From Selenomonas sp. (lineage in GTDB: Bacteria > Bacillota_C > Negativicutes > Selenomonadales > Selenomonadaceae), in NCBI RefSeq assembly GCF_024693525.1, contig NZ_JAILKR010000079.1:1-33268 (forward strand): a stretch of DNA of 33,268 nucleotides, read 5' to 3'. Positions 5,558-13,859 of this stretch are shown piece after piece; within the stretch, counting starts at the first letter, position 1; each line of letters begins with the position of its first letter. Under the pieces are notes generated by a model. It saw nothing but the letters and a program-made list of their open reading frames with translations, did no database searches and had not been told where the DNA came from. The position numbers were made by a program, and so were the translations under genes.

Positions 5558-7999
5558 ATGATGCGTTCGTTATATTCTGGTGTATCGGGACTTAAAGGAC
5601 ATCAGACGAGAATGGATGTAGTAGGCAACAACATTGCCAATGTCAATACAACAGGATTCAAATCCAGCCGCGTGACCTTTGCTGACACATTGCTTCAGAC
5701 GCAGGCCGGTGCAGCGGCACCATCGGGCAATCTCGGTGGTACGAACCCGAAGCAGATTGGTTTGGGTGTCGGCGTTGCCAGCATCGATACGATTTTTACC
5801 GACGGTTCCGTTCAGGCAACGGGCAAGAATACCGATCTCTGCCTGTCGGGAAATGGTTTGTTTGTCGTAAAAAAAGGCAGTGAGAGGTTCTATACCCGTG
5901 ATGGTGCTTTCGAATTTGATGCAGAGGGCAACTATGTATTGCCGGGCAGTGGTCTAAAAGTACAGGGGTGGATGGCATCTAATGGAGAACTAAATACTTC
6001 TGGTGAGGTAACGAATATCGTAATTCCATCCGGAAAGAGTATGCCACCAACGGCAACAACTACGGCTGTCTACACAAACAATTTAAAGGCAGATACTGCA
6101 GTTGTAACGAAGGTTAATGGTTGTAATGAAACATCGTGGACGTGTAGTGCAAATATGCCGTGTAAATTGGTTTTGTCGAATGGAACAACCGTAGACGGCA
6201 CAGAGGGGATTACATATACACCGGATTATGTATATTCATCAGTAAAAAATACCTACACTACACTGGGGGATATGGTAACGGTTAACAAGTATCATACGCC
6301 TATTACGGTAACCTTAGCTGATGAGACTACCCATACATTTACCAACAAATCCACAGATGCTGATTGGCAATATGGTTATACGACTAAGACGGCTGGTGAT
6401 GAAGCTACAGCAACGGCTAAAGTGACTGTATCGTTAAAAAATACAACAACAGGACGTACGGCTAATGGTGTAAGTGGCAAAACATATAAAGTGGGGGATA
6501 CGGCTACAACGTCGGTATCGTCAGGTACAGTTACATGCAATGCGAATGAAAAATTGGTTTTGTTACTTTCGGATGGAACCAAACATGATGTTTCCACACA
6601 AGCTGGTTCCTATGTAATTAATTCTGATAAATATACTTATGATGGACATTCAGCTACGATTGTGGGGGCTGAAGTGAGCTTTACGGTAGATGAAATGACG
6701 GTTGTGTCAGCTGAAGGAGAAGGTGCTTCCTTACGAGTAGGTTCAGCAGCTATTACCGATGGATATGCATTGCGTCAGATAACGGATGGTTCTTCGGTAA
6801 CAGCAAGTGCGACAAGCCCCGTAACGCTTACTTTAGAGGATGGAACAACGATAACCGGACTTACCGACGAAAAGACATATAAAGTTGGTGATGGGTACGA
6901 GGGTACTAAGGTAACTACAGGAAATGTTACAGCCGGAAAGGTTCGAATTTATCTGGAAGATGGTACAACGCATGATGATACGGTACCAACAGGAACTACT
7001 TATAAAGTCGGCGATACTTATACGTATACGAATTCAGGTGGTACGGTAGTTAGTACAAAAATTGCTGGATATGCATCCTTGGCACCAATAAAAGCAATTT
7101 CAGTGCAATCGCAAATTACTGGTATTGAAGAAAGCAGTAATACCTTAGTAAATGAAATAATTCCTGGCAGAGTTACGGCGTCTAAGACAAATGCGTTAAC
7201 GCTTACGTTATCGGATGGTACAACGCAGACGGTTAACTCTGGTATTTATGATATCGGCCATAGTTTGCCTATTACGACCATCATTAATGTTGTGGACAGT
7301 TTAGGAAAAACTCATTCAGTACCAATTTATTTTACCAAAACGGCTACTGGGTCAGGTGAGACTTCAAATGATGGTAATCAGTGGACTGTTTCGGTGGACG
7401 GAAAAGATATAACGGGAACAAACAACAGTATTACGGAAGATGATGGTTCGATAACAACAGTTGACATGGAACCATATGTCATGCAGTTTTCGACTACCGG
7501 TGGCTTAATCAATGGTTCGGGGAACCTTGAGTTTACCTTAAGAGATGGTGCTAATCGTAGTCAGACCGTGTCTATTGATGTATCACAGCTTACGCAGTAT
7601 GTAGGAAATAACACTTTCAAAGGAACAACTGATGGTAATGCTGCGGGTACGCTTAGCAGTGTATCGATTGACAGCTCAGGTATCATCACGGGGACCTATA
7701 CCAATGGTGTCAAACAAGCAGAAGCACAGGTTGCTGTTGCGCAGTTTAACAATGCGGCAGGTCTTACCAAGACTGGTAATAGCTTGTATCAGACTTCCAA
7801 CAACTCAGGATCGGCGACTGTGAAAACTGCCAGTGACCTTGGCTGCACGATTACGCCGTCGGCTCTTGAGATGTCCAATGTCGATATCGCTAGCGAGTTC
7901 TCGGATATGATTGTCACCCAGCGTGGCTTCCAGTCCAATTCCAAGATTATCACGGTTAGTGATGAAATGCTGGAAACAATGATCAATATGAAACGTTAA
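5558..7999 (+). CDS. flgE: Flagellar hook protein FlgE, large repeat-containing form
   Basis: The N-terminus (MRSLYSGVSGLKGHQTRMD, then VGNNIANVNTTGFKSSR) and the C-terminus (SNVDIASEFSDMIVTQRGFQ, then NSKIITVSDEMLETMIN) are the helices that form the hook core, so this is FlgE, the subunit of the flexible joint outside the cell. At 813 residues it is about twice the length of enterobacterial FlgE. The excess, roughly residues 165-550, is rich in Thr, Ser and Gly and contains diverged modules of the form L-x-L-x-D-G-T-T...Y-K-V-G-D, with YKVGD at residues 310, 441 and 482. This part also looks richer in A+T than its surroundings. It contains a few cysteines (CNETSWTC, MPCK). ATG at 5558 or 5561; AAAGGAGAA precedes it. 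Confidence 0.95.
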   Translation: MMRSLYSGVSGLKGHQTRMDVVGNNIANVNTTGFKSSRVTFADTLLQTQAGAAAPSGNLGGTNPKQIGLGVGVASIDTIFTDGSVQATGKNTDLCLSGNGLFVVKKGSERFYTRDGAFEFDAEGNYVLPGSGLKVQGWMASNGELNTSGEVTNIVIPSGKSMPPTATTTAVYTNNLKADTAVVTKVNGCNETSWTCSANMPCKLVLSNGTTVDGTEGITYTPDYVYSSVKNTYTTLGDMVTVNKYHTPITVTLADETTHTFTNKSTDADWQYGYTTKTAGDEATATAKVTVSLKNTTTGRTANGVSGKTYKVGDTATTSVSSGTVTCNANEKLVLLLSDGTKHDVSTQAGSYVINSDKYTYDGHSATIVGAEVSFTVDEMTVVSAEGEGASLRVGSAAITDGYALRQITDGSSVTASATSPVTLTLEDGTTITGLTDEKTYKVGDGYEGTKVTTGNVTAGKVRIYLEDGTTHDDTVPTGTTYKVGDTYTYTNSGGTVVSTKIAGYASLAPIKAISVQSQITGIEESSNTLVNEIIPGRVTASKTNALTLTLSDGTTQTVNSGIYDIGHSLPITTIINVVDSLGKTHSVPIYFTKTATGSGETSNDGNQWTVSVDGKDITGTNNSITEDDGSITTVDMEPYVMQFSTTGGLINGSGNLEFTLRDGANRSQTVSIDVSQLTQYVGNNTFKGTTDGNAAGTLSSVSIDSSGIITGTYTNGVKQAEAQVAVAQFNNAAGLTKTGNSLYQTSNNSGSATVKTASDLGCTITPSALEMSNVDIASEFSDMIVTQRGFQSNSKIITVSDEMLETMINMKR

Positions 8000-8002
8000 C
8001 GC

Positions 8003-8045
8003 AAACGGGTAACGCGAGATATTTTGTCGTGTTACCCGTTTTTAT
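8003..8045 (+). terminator. Terminator after flgE
   Basis: An AAACGGGTAAC arm pairs with GTTACCCGTTT and is followed by a T-rich tract; it starts just after the flgE stop codon. Confidence 0.85.
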
Positions 8046-8069
8046 TTTGTATGTAAGATATGTAGGGGT

Positions 8070-8435
8070 ATGCTTTGGGAAAATTACCAGATATACTTGA
8101 TGATTTTATATGGTATATTGTTTTTATCAGATATAACTGATAAAATATATGAATTTATGGACTTGAATCGGGAGACACAGCCTGACCGTTCCGTAGCAGA
8201 ACTTTTTCAGCAGTATGTGCTCTATGGAGGGATGCCATACCTTTGGAACCTTCAATACCAGGAGCAACCTGTCAAGCAGTACCTTCGGGATTTATTCAAT
8301 GCTGTTGAGCTGAAAGACATTATCCGTCGCAAACAGATTCGGGATGTGGATATGCTAGAACGTATCCTTACTTATGTGACAGCCAACATCGGCAAAGTAG
8401 CGGAATATGAGGTTGATTTCGTCGCTGAAAGATGA
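8070..8435 (+). pseudogene. Remnant of an AAA-family ATPase with DUF4143 domain
   Basis: The reading frame carries a recognisable piece of the DUF4143 region of AAA_14-type ATPases: FQQYVLYGGMPYL, then YLRDLFNAVELKDIIRRKQI, then DMLERILTYVTANIGK. The ATPase half with its P-loop is missing, and TANIGK is followed directly by YEVDFVAER, which in intact relatives lies some tens of residues further on as the final V-D-F-V motif. So both the N-terminal part and an internal block appear deleted. There is no ribosome binding site in front of the first ATG. I read it as a decaying leftover. The full proteins are of uncertain role and often lie in mobile or accessory DNA. Confidence 0.7.
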
Positions 8436-8556
8436 GGAATCGGTATAGTTGCCTTCTCCCTGGCAAGCAAAAAGGATTTTGTCTTTTCGTGACGAATTCA
8501 TACCTAGAGATGATGGGGGAAATGCGGGCGGCAAAAGCTAAAAGCGAGGGGTGACT

Positions 8557-9312
8557 ATGGCGAAGGATAAAGAGTGGCGAAAGCGGCGGGACCGTATGCG
8601 GGATTTGTTCGAAGAGATGATGGATCAGCATAAAAAAATGCTGCTGACAGCAATTGAGCTGCACAAGGCCATGGAGGAAGATAAAGACCCAAGGGGAATC
8701 AAACACAGTAAGGAGTTTCTGGATCTTATGCGTCAACAGCGCACGTTGATGATTCTCGGCATGGTACACAAGGTCAATGCGTTGGAATCAGAAGAAGAAG
8801 GGGGGAAGTTAATTCCCTTCCCCGTCCGTCCTACTCGGGAAAATATGGAGGCAACCGTTCGGCAGTATATTCCACGTGACCGGGAGAGGCTGGCAAAGGA
8901 ACATGCGGCAATCATGCGCATGGCCGAAAAGATTGGGTATTATGCCTGGTCTTTGCCAAAATCCTGCGTACAGCATGCGAAAAATGGCGGGGTTACTACG
9001 TATGAGTGTTCCCGCTGCAGCGTGCTTCGCAATGCGAGACTCACGCAGGGGGGCGATGGCGAGGGTTATGAATTACAGCATCGTCAACTGCTGCGCCTCT
9101 ACGAAAAATGGGATGCCTGGATGCTGCAGTTTGGGAAAGAGGAACCCAAAACGCAGGAGGAAATACAGGAAGAGGTGGTATCGCCGGCCTGCAAGAAGCA
9201 TCTTCGCGAACACTTCGCGGAACAGGAAACCTTTGATGGCGCGGATTGTTATGGTTGTCCGGTCATCCGTCAGTCCTTTATGCCGCTACAAAAGAATACA
9301 ACGAGGGAATAG
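8557..9312 (+). CDS. Hypothetical protein with two CxxH...CxxC modules, 251 aa
   Basis: I do not recognise this family. The first 60 residues are helical and highly charged (rich in Arg, Lys, Asp, Met). The second half holds a duplicated metal-site pattern: C137-x2-H140, then C151-x2-C154 followed by S-V-L-R, and C212-x2-H215, then C231-x2-C234 followed by P-V-I-R. The gaps between H and the next C are 10 and 15 residues. This suggests two zinc (or iron-sulfur) sites built on the same plan. No signal peptide or membrane segment is seen, so it is probably cytoplasmic. ATG 8557 follows GCGAGGGG at good spacing; a GTG at 8551 is the alternative. It is a single-gene unit with its own terminator. 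Confidence 0.8.
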   Translation: MAKDKEWRKRRDRMRDLFEEMMDQHKKMLLTAIELHKAMEEDKDPRGIKHSKEFLDLMRQQRTLMILGMVHKVNALESEEEGGKLIPFPVRPTRENMEATVRQYIPRDRERLAKEHAAIMRMAEKIGYYAWSLPKSCVQHAKNGGVTTYECSRCSVLRNARLTQGGDGEGYELQHRQLLRLYEKWDAWMLQFGKEEPKTQEEIQEEVVSPACKKHLREHFAEQETFDGADCYGCPVIRQSFMPLQKNTTRE

Positions 9313-9352
9313 AACGAAGCGGGCTCTTAGCAGACCGCTTCGTTCTATTTTT
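9311..9352 (+). terminator. Terminator after the CxxH/CxxC protein gene
   Basis: A 12-bp stem, AGAACGAAGCGG with CCGCTTCGTTCT, is followed by ATTTTT and starts within the stop codon. Confidence 0.88.
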
Positions 9353-9497
9353 GATTGTTTGTTTTGGTAAGGGATTGATTCTTTTGAAACAGTGTTTCAG
9401 GGGCGGGGTTTTTTGCTGGTAGGCAAGAGATTTTTTATGTAACAGCGTTTCAGTTCATCGGATACGGATTGTTTAATATTATTTGCTAGTGGTAAGC

Positions 9498-9526
9498 TTA
9501 AAGCGAATTAAAGAATACATTATAAT
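9498..9526 (+). promoter_or_regulatory. Possible promoter of the tpsB-tpsA operon
   Basis: TATAAT (9521-9526) lies 31 bases before the ATG of tpsB, with a weak TTAAAG (9498-9503) 17 bases upstream. The rest of the 9353-9557 stretch has no gene; it contains the palindrome at 9385-9399, TGAAACAGTGTTTCA, which could be an operator. Confidence 0.5.
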
Positions 9527-9557
9527 ACCAAAAGAGAGAAACAGGGGGAGAAAAACG

Positions 9558-10991
9558 ATGAAACTGAAGAGAGAAAGAACTACAGCTCTCGCGCTGACGG
9601 TTTTGCTTGGTCTTTCGGCTGCTTATATGCCGTCGACGGAGGCTGCCAAAACTACGGCAGAAGAAGCTTTGGAAAAACAGCTGGAGTCACCGGTTCAGGA
9701 GTCGCTTTCCGAAAAGGCACAGCGTCTGGCTCATAGTACGGTAAAACTTACTGGAGTCGATGTTGCGGATGGCTCGGCTTACGATAAAGACAAAATCCTC
9801 CTGTTGGTACCACAGCTCAAAGGGGACAAGGTAAACGTACAGGAACTCAGCCGGACTATTGCTCTGTATAACGATGACGGCGCCATTAAATTGCATGTCA
9901 ATTTCCAGCCGGATGGTGACGGCTACCGGGCAGTAGTAAATGCCGTAACGGGGAAAAAGGTTGCAGTTGGCGTGCAGTTTGCCAACAATGGTAACAAATA
10001 CAGCGGCAATTGGCGTGGGACGACTACCTATGTTAACCGCAATCTTACGGGGCGTGGGGATACGCTTGGTGCGGCTTTGGTCAGCACGACATCACTCGAT
10101 AAGGACAGCAATGTAAGGCAGGGGGCTGTTTCCTACCGTTGGAATCTGCCAAGCTCTGGCGATACGCTGACTTTCTCTGCCAGCCATTCGGATTCGAAAC
10201 TAACGAACCTGTCCACTACGCCGTTGTTTGATTTGTCGGCTACGGGTAAGAGCACCCGTGCTGGCGTATCGTATCAGCATTATTTCAAGCATAGCCAGCG
10301 AGAGCGCGATTTCTTGGATTTCGGTTTGAACTATCATCAGACGGATAATAGTTTGGCATTGGCTCTTCCTGGTGGCGGCGGTGCCAAAATCAATTATGAC
10401 CTCCATCATGAAGATGCAACGGTAGCATTTTATCATCGCGACCGCGGGGCATCCCATAATTTCGGTTATCGTTTTGGCCTTCAGGGAAATGTCGCCGGTA
10501 ATAAGACGGATTTCAAAGCCATGACGGCAGATGCTGATACGAAATATCTGATTTTCCATGCGAATGCGAATTATCTGAAACGCCTGAGCAAGGAAAAAAA
10601 TTCCTGGCTTTTAAATACGCGCGCTGCTGGACAGCTGGCGAATAAGAACCTCATCAGCTGCGAGAAGTTTGGCGTAGGCGGTATGGACAGTGTCCGTGGC
10701 TTTGATGAGAATATCCGCACGGCCGATAATGGCGTATCGGGAAGTGTGGAATTTTACACGCCGGAGAAGAGCGGTCTGCGCGGTGTTGCCTTCGTCGATG
10801 GTGCTCGCATCAAAAATCATCATGGCAATACGGCAACGAATCTGGCATCGACGGGGCTTGGAATTCGTTACAATACGGCGAATTTCTCCCTGGCCACGGA
10901 TTATGCCTGGGTTCTGCATGAACCGGATAATGTCGAACATGACCCGGCCGGTCATCGCCGTTGGAATTTCTGGGCTGGATTGAGTTTCTAA
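9558..10991 (+). CDS. Two-partner secretion outer-membrane transporter (TpsB/ShlB-FhaC type)
   Basis: The 477-residue protein starts with a basic signal peptide (MKLKRERTTALALTVLLGL, cleavage probably after TEA). A POTRA-like region spans about residues 60-150. The rest is a beta barrel of alternating strands that ends in W-A-G-L-S-F, a typical outer-membrane C-terminus with final Phe. The family hallmark FGVGGMDSVRGFDE (about residues 370-383) is present; it is the barrel loop motif with the conserved R-G-F. It is shorter than FhaC/ShlB (about 550 residues), which suggests one POTRA domain in place of two. It should export the TpsA protein encoded 18 bases downstream. I start it at ATG 9558 behind AGGGGGAG; an in-frame extension upstream would spoil the signal peptide. 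Confidence 0.9.
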   Translation: MKLKRERTTALALTVLLGLSAAYMPSTEAAKTTAEEALEKQLESPVQESLSEKAQRLAHSTVKLTGVDVADGSAYDKDKILLLVPQLKGDKVNVQELSRTIALYNDDGAIKLHVNFQPDGDGYRAVVNAVTGKKVAVGVQFANNGNKYSGNWRGTTTYVNRNLTGRGDTLGAALVSTTSLDKDSNVRQGAVSYRWNLPSSGDTLTFSASHSDSKLTNLSTTPLFDLSATGKSTRAGVSYQHYFKHSQRERDFLDFGLNYHQTDNSLALALPGGGGAKINYDLHHEDATVAFYHRDRGASHNFGYRFGLQGNVAGNKTDFKAMTADADTKYLIFHANANYLKRLSKEKNSWLLNTRAAGQLANKNLISCEKFGVGGMDSVRGFDENIRTADNGVSGSVEFYTPEKSGLRGVAFVDGARIKNHHGNTATNLASTGLGIRYNTANFSLATDYAWVLHEPDNVEHDPAGHRRWNFWAGLSF

Positions 10992-11009
10992 GTAAGGAGC
11001 GGAAGTAAG

Positions 11010-12467
11010 ATGAAAAAAACAACCTTATCGAAAAAGATTCTTCGTTTTGCTGTGGCCAGCGGGCTGGTATTTTCCATGAGTGCTCCGCTGGTGCAGGCAA
11101 TGCCCCAGGGCGGTGAAGTCTTAAATGGCGGCGTTTGGGTCAATGGATCGAATCGATATCTCGACAATAACTGTGGGAAGTTCGATGCCATTTCTGGTGA
11201 CGAATTCCAAGCGCAGAAGGTCTATGACGCCAATGATAAAGCGTTGATCATCAAATGGGATTCTTTCGATATTGCAAATGGTGAGAGTTTGGTCTTAAAT
11301 GGTCAGGGGGTGCCCTTCGTCAACATTGTCAATAGCGGGGCTATGTCAAATATTGCCGGCACCTTGTCAGCTACGGGGCTTTATCAAGTGTATGTGGTAA
11401 ATCCCAATGGCATCAATGTGGCGGATACGGCTAATTTAACGGCTACGAATCTGACCCTTTCGACGGTGGAGGCCAGCGATACAGAATGGAAAAACTTGTC
11501 CTTTGGGGATACTGCAAAAGCCAAAGGCGATATCAAGATTTCTACGCCGAACGTCATCGATGTATATGGCAACTTTACGACGGACAGCGTCAATTTGGAA
11601 GTAGCCGATGGGGTATCCTTTAAAATCAATACTGAGGACAGCAATTCTTCCTGGTGGGATGATACCAATAAGGTAAATGTGACCTACGATAAGACTTGGG
11701 ACCGTTCGACGGTAAAATTCAACGCGGAGAACAACATTACCTTTAGCGGTTATTTCGATACGGCCTGGATTGATCAGAGGGGGGATGTGGCTGGTCATGG
11801 TTCCAAAGGCCCCATTGAGGCAACCTTTACGGGTAAAAATGTGACCTTCAATGTGCCGACGAAAACAACGGAATACACCGTGGGCATGAATTTTAATCTG
11901 TATAATGATGCCAACACGATAACGGTAAACGGCACGGACAGCATTGCGATAAACGGCGGCAAATTTGCCGCTGGTTCGGGAAGCATCAACCTCAACAGCC
12001 CGAAAATCACGGCGGCCAGCGGTACAGTGTTTGATGCCGCAACGAAGACCTCCTCGTCTAAGATTGAGGCGGCCGAAGGGGTTAATATCGACGACTTTAC
12101 GGTAACGGATTTACCCAGCAGTGACCCAACGGATACCCCCAGCGATAATCCTGCCGATACCCCGTCGGATGAACCAAGCGATGAGCCGGCTAAACAGCCC
12201 TTGAGCAACAATGTGACGGTAAATAAGGCTTTGGATACGCTGCCCTCTTCGGTGGATAAGAAGACAAAAGCGCAGATGGCAGCCACCATTGAGAATGAAA
12301 ACGATGTGGTAGTAGCTGCGGTAGACCAGGAATCTTCCCCAGCAGAATCGGTGGATGCAGAAGACAGCAACGTCCGGGTACAGGCTGCTGCCATGGAGAG
12401 CACCTCCAATGCTGCGGCCAATACGAATGGGCTGGAAGTTGCCGATAACGTATCCTTTACGGCGTAA
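11010..12467 (+). CDS. Two-partner secretion exoprotein (TpsA, haemagglutinin-type N-terminal domain)
   Basis: A signal peptide (cleavage near VQAMP, about residue 30) is followed by a TPS secretion domain: IKWDSFDIANGESLV, FVNIVNSGAMSNIAG and the hallmark NPNGI at 131-135. A beta-helix-like region, rich in Asn, Thr and Val, runs to about residue 365. Then comes an acidic linker of repeated D-x-P-S/T-D units (about residues 370-392), and a low-complexity Ala/Ser/Glu tail. At 485 residues it is much smaller than filamentous haemagglutinins. It lacks a visible toxin domain, RGD motif or membrane anchor. Its job is probably surface adhesion or an unknown extracellular role. It is paired with the transporter just upstream. 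Confidence 0.88.
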   Translation: MKKTTLSKKILRFAVASGLVFSMSAPLVQAMPQGGEVLNGGVWVNGSNRYLDNNCGKFDAISGDEFQAQKVYDANDKALIIKWDSFDIANGESLVLNGQGVPFVNIVNSGAMSNIAGTLSATGLYQVYVVNPNGINVADTANLTATNLTLSTVEASDTEWKNLSFGDTAKAKGDIKISTPNVIDVYGNFTTDSVNLEVADGVSFKINTEDSNSSWWDDTNKVNVTYDKTWDRSTVKFNAENNITFSGYFDTAWIDQRGDVAGHGSKGPIEATFTGKNVTFNVPTKTTEYTVGMNFNLYNDANTITVNGTDSIAINGGKFAAGSGSINLNSPKITAASGTVFDAATKTSSSKIEAAEGVNIDDFTVTDLPSSDPTDTPSDNPADTPSDEPSDEPAKQPLSNNVTVNKALDTLPSSVDKKTKAQMAATIENENDVVVAAVDQESSPAESVDAEDSNVRVQAAAMESTSNAAANTNGLEVADNVSFTA

Positions 12468-12498
12468 TACAACAATAGGCGAAATACCAGAGGGAAAA

Positions 12499-12557
12499 TA
12501 AAAAGGAGTTGCCGAAAGAGTTTGTGTTTTTTACAGGCTCTTTCCCAACTCCTTTTG
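12499..12557 (+). terminator. Terminator after tpsA
   Basis: AAAAGGAGTTG and GAAAGAG pair with CTCTTTC and CAACTCCTTTT across a T-rich loop, forming a long stem downstream of the operon. Confidence 0.75.
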
Positions 12558-12587
12558 TCGTTAATTCGGTAAAAATGGCAAGGGGGA

Positions 12588-12617
12588 TGGACAAGGGACG
12601 TGATTCTTTTATATAAT
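12588..12617 (+). promoter_or_regulatory. Promoter for the small gene at 12669
   Basis: TGGACA (12588-12593) and TATAAT (12612-12617) are separated by 18 bases, about 50 bases before the ATG. Confidence 0.65.
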
Positions 12618-12668
12618 AGCAAGGATGAATAATCATCATAAATAGCTTAGATGTGGAGGATGTAGAAA

Positions 12669-12872
12669 ATGGCAAGAACGGTCAACTACGAAGAGAAGAT
12701 TAAACTGGTTTCGGCAAAGATTGAAAAAAAGCAGAGCGAAATCAAGGCGCTGAAAGCTGAGCTGGAAACGGTTAAAGAGAAACAGGCAAAAGTACAGTAC
12801 GCAGAACTGCTGGAATATATGCAGGCCAATAACCTTTCGGCCAAAGAGATTCTGGAACTCATCAAAGACTGA
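12669..12872 (+). CDS. Small coiled-coil protein, 67 aa
   Basis: I do not recognise a named family. Residues 8-45 form a charged heptad-repeat helix (KIEKKQSEIKALKAELETV), and the end, MQANNLSAKEILELIKD, looks like a short helical hairpin. Similar small proteins occur singly in Firmicutes and in integrated elements, without known function. The ATG is preceded by GGAGGA at eight bases, and a good promoter and a bidirectional terminator frame it, so I take it as a real single gene. There are no cysteines, signal peptide or DNA-binding motif that I can see. It may form a dimer. Confidence 0.75.
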   Translation: MARTVNYEEKIKLVSAKIEKKQSEIKALKAELETVKEKQAKVQYAELLEYMQANNLSAKEILELIKD

Positions 12873-12887
12873 TAGAAAACAAACAAA

Positions 12888-12922
12888 AAAGCCATCCTTA
12901 ATGGTAAATCAAGGATGGCTTT
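12888..12922. terminator. Bidirectional terminator between the small gene and tRNA-Arg
   Basis: AAAGCCATCCTT pairs with AAGGATGGCTTT. T-rich flanks on both strands make it work for the plus-strand gene and for the minus-strand tRNA. Confidence 0.85.
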
Positions 12923-12934
12923 TAACATTCAAAA

Positions 12935-13009
12935 TGGTGCGCTCGGGCAGAGTCGAACTGCCGCCTTCGGCTCCGGAGGCCAACGTCCTATCCACTGGAC
13001 TACGAGCGC
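12935..13009 (-). tRNA. tRNA-Arg, anticodon CCG
   Basis: On the minus strand the 75 bases fold as a full cloverleaf. The acceptor is GCGCTCG with CGAGCGC, followed by A and an encoded CCA. The D stem is GTCC/GGAC, the anticodon stem TTGGC/GCCGA with loop CTCCGGA, and the T stem GGCAG/CTGCC with a TTCGACT loop. The loop places CCG as the anticodon, reading CGG arginine codons. Confidence 0.96.
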
Positions 13010-13034
13010 GACGTTGTGTTTAACAACAGTAGTT

Positions 13035-13063
13035 ATTATATCATTGTTGCAATTTAATGTCAA
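13035..13063 (-). promoter_or_regulatory. Strong consensus promoter of tRNA-Arg
   Basis: On the minus strand TTGACA (13058-13063) and TATAAT (13035-13040) match consensus exactly with a 17-base spacer. An extended -10 TGA precedes TATAAT. It lies about 26 bases from the tRNA start, which suits a stable RNA. Confidence 0.92.
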
Positions 13064-13210
13064 ACGGAGAAAGATTTGTTGAAATATTAGGAGAATGAGA
13101 CAAAACATGATATAATTACTTTAGAATGCGCTAGGAGGAACTTTTAAGTAACTGATTATACAGATAAATGTGTGTATTAGTGTTATAATGTGTTTATAGA
13201 GGATAAAACC

Positions 13211-13859
13211 ATGAATACATCGAATATCACGAACTACAGGCCTAAAGAGTTTACTGAACTACTCAATGTTTCAGTTTAGACCTTACAACGATGGGACAGG
13301 GAAAAAACTCTTGTAGCAAACAGAACCCCGACTAATCGAAGATACTATACTTACGACCAGTATTTACAATTTAAGGGGATAGACAAAAAATGTCGATTCA
13401 CGCAAAATTGTAAATTATACCAGAGTGTCAACATGAAACCAATCTGATGATTTAGAGAACCAAGTGGATTTTTTACAGACATATGTGAACGCCAGGGGCT
13501 TAATAGCCGACGAAGTTATCCGTGCTTACGGCAGTGGATTAAACTACAACCGTAAGAGGTGGAATCAACTGCTCGGCGAAGTCATGGAAAATAAAGTAAA
13601 AATGATACTGGTATCTCACAAAGATAGGTTCGTTAGATTTGGTTTTGACCGGTTCGAGAAATTCTGCAACAAGTTCAATGTAGAAATAGTAGTTGTAAAA
13701 AACGAAAAACTATCGCCACATGAAGAACTTGTACAGGACATTGTAAGCATACTTCATGTATTTTCATGCAGACTATATGGTCTGCGTAAATACAAAAAAC
13801 AGATAGAAGAGGATGAGGATATTGCTAAAGGCGTTCAAGACGGAAATAGCACCGACTAG
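13211..13859 (+). pseudogene. tnpA: IS607-type serine recombinase TnpA, inactivated
   Basis: Fragments cover a whole IS607 TnpA. The MerR-like N-terminus (NYRPKEFTELLNVSV, then TLQRWDREKTLVANRTPTN, then YYTYDQYLQFKGID) is followed by the catalytic part (NYTRVST with the active serine, NQSDDLENQVDFLQTY, SHKDRFVRFGFDRFEKF) and the end HVFSCRLYGLRKYKKQIEED. Three lesions break it: a TAG at 13277-13279, a frameshift between GID and YTRVST (about 13380-13415), and a TGA at 13434-13436 directly after the serine motif. An internal GTG at 13464 could open only the C-terminal piece, without the catalytic serine. The last 47 bases overlap tnpB. The element therefore cannot move by its own recombinase. 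Confidence 0.88.

Noticed and set aside
6400..7060. Repeated sequence words as a possible CRISPR array or tandem DNA repeat
   Set aside because: The similarity is at the protein level (D-G-T and YKVGD modules in flgE) with irregular spacing; there are no exact direct repeats with uniform spacers. No CRISPR array was seen elsewhere.
9483..9557. Upstream in-frame extension of tpsB
   Set aside because: It would place 25 residues ahead of a clean signal peptide and crosses the likely promoter.
11795..12622. 275-residue open frame antisense to tpsA
   Set aside because: It is a shadow of the tpsA reading frame, with repetitive Ser/Val-rich content and no ribosome site.
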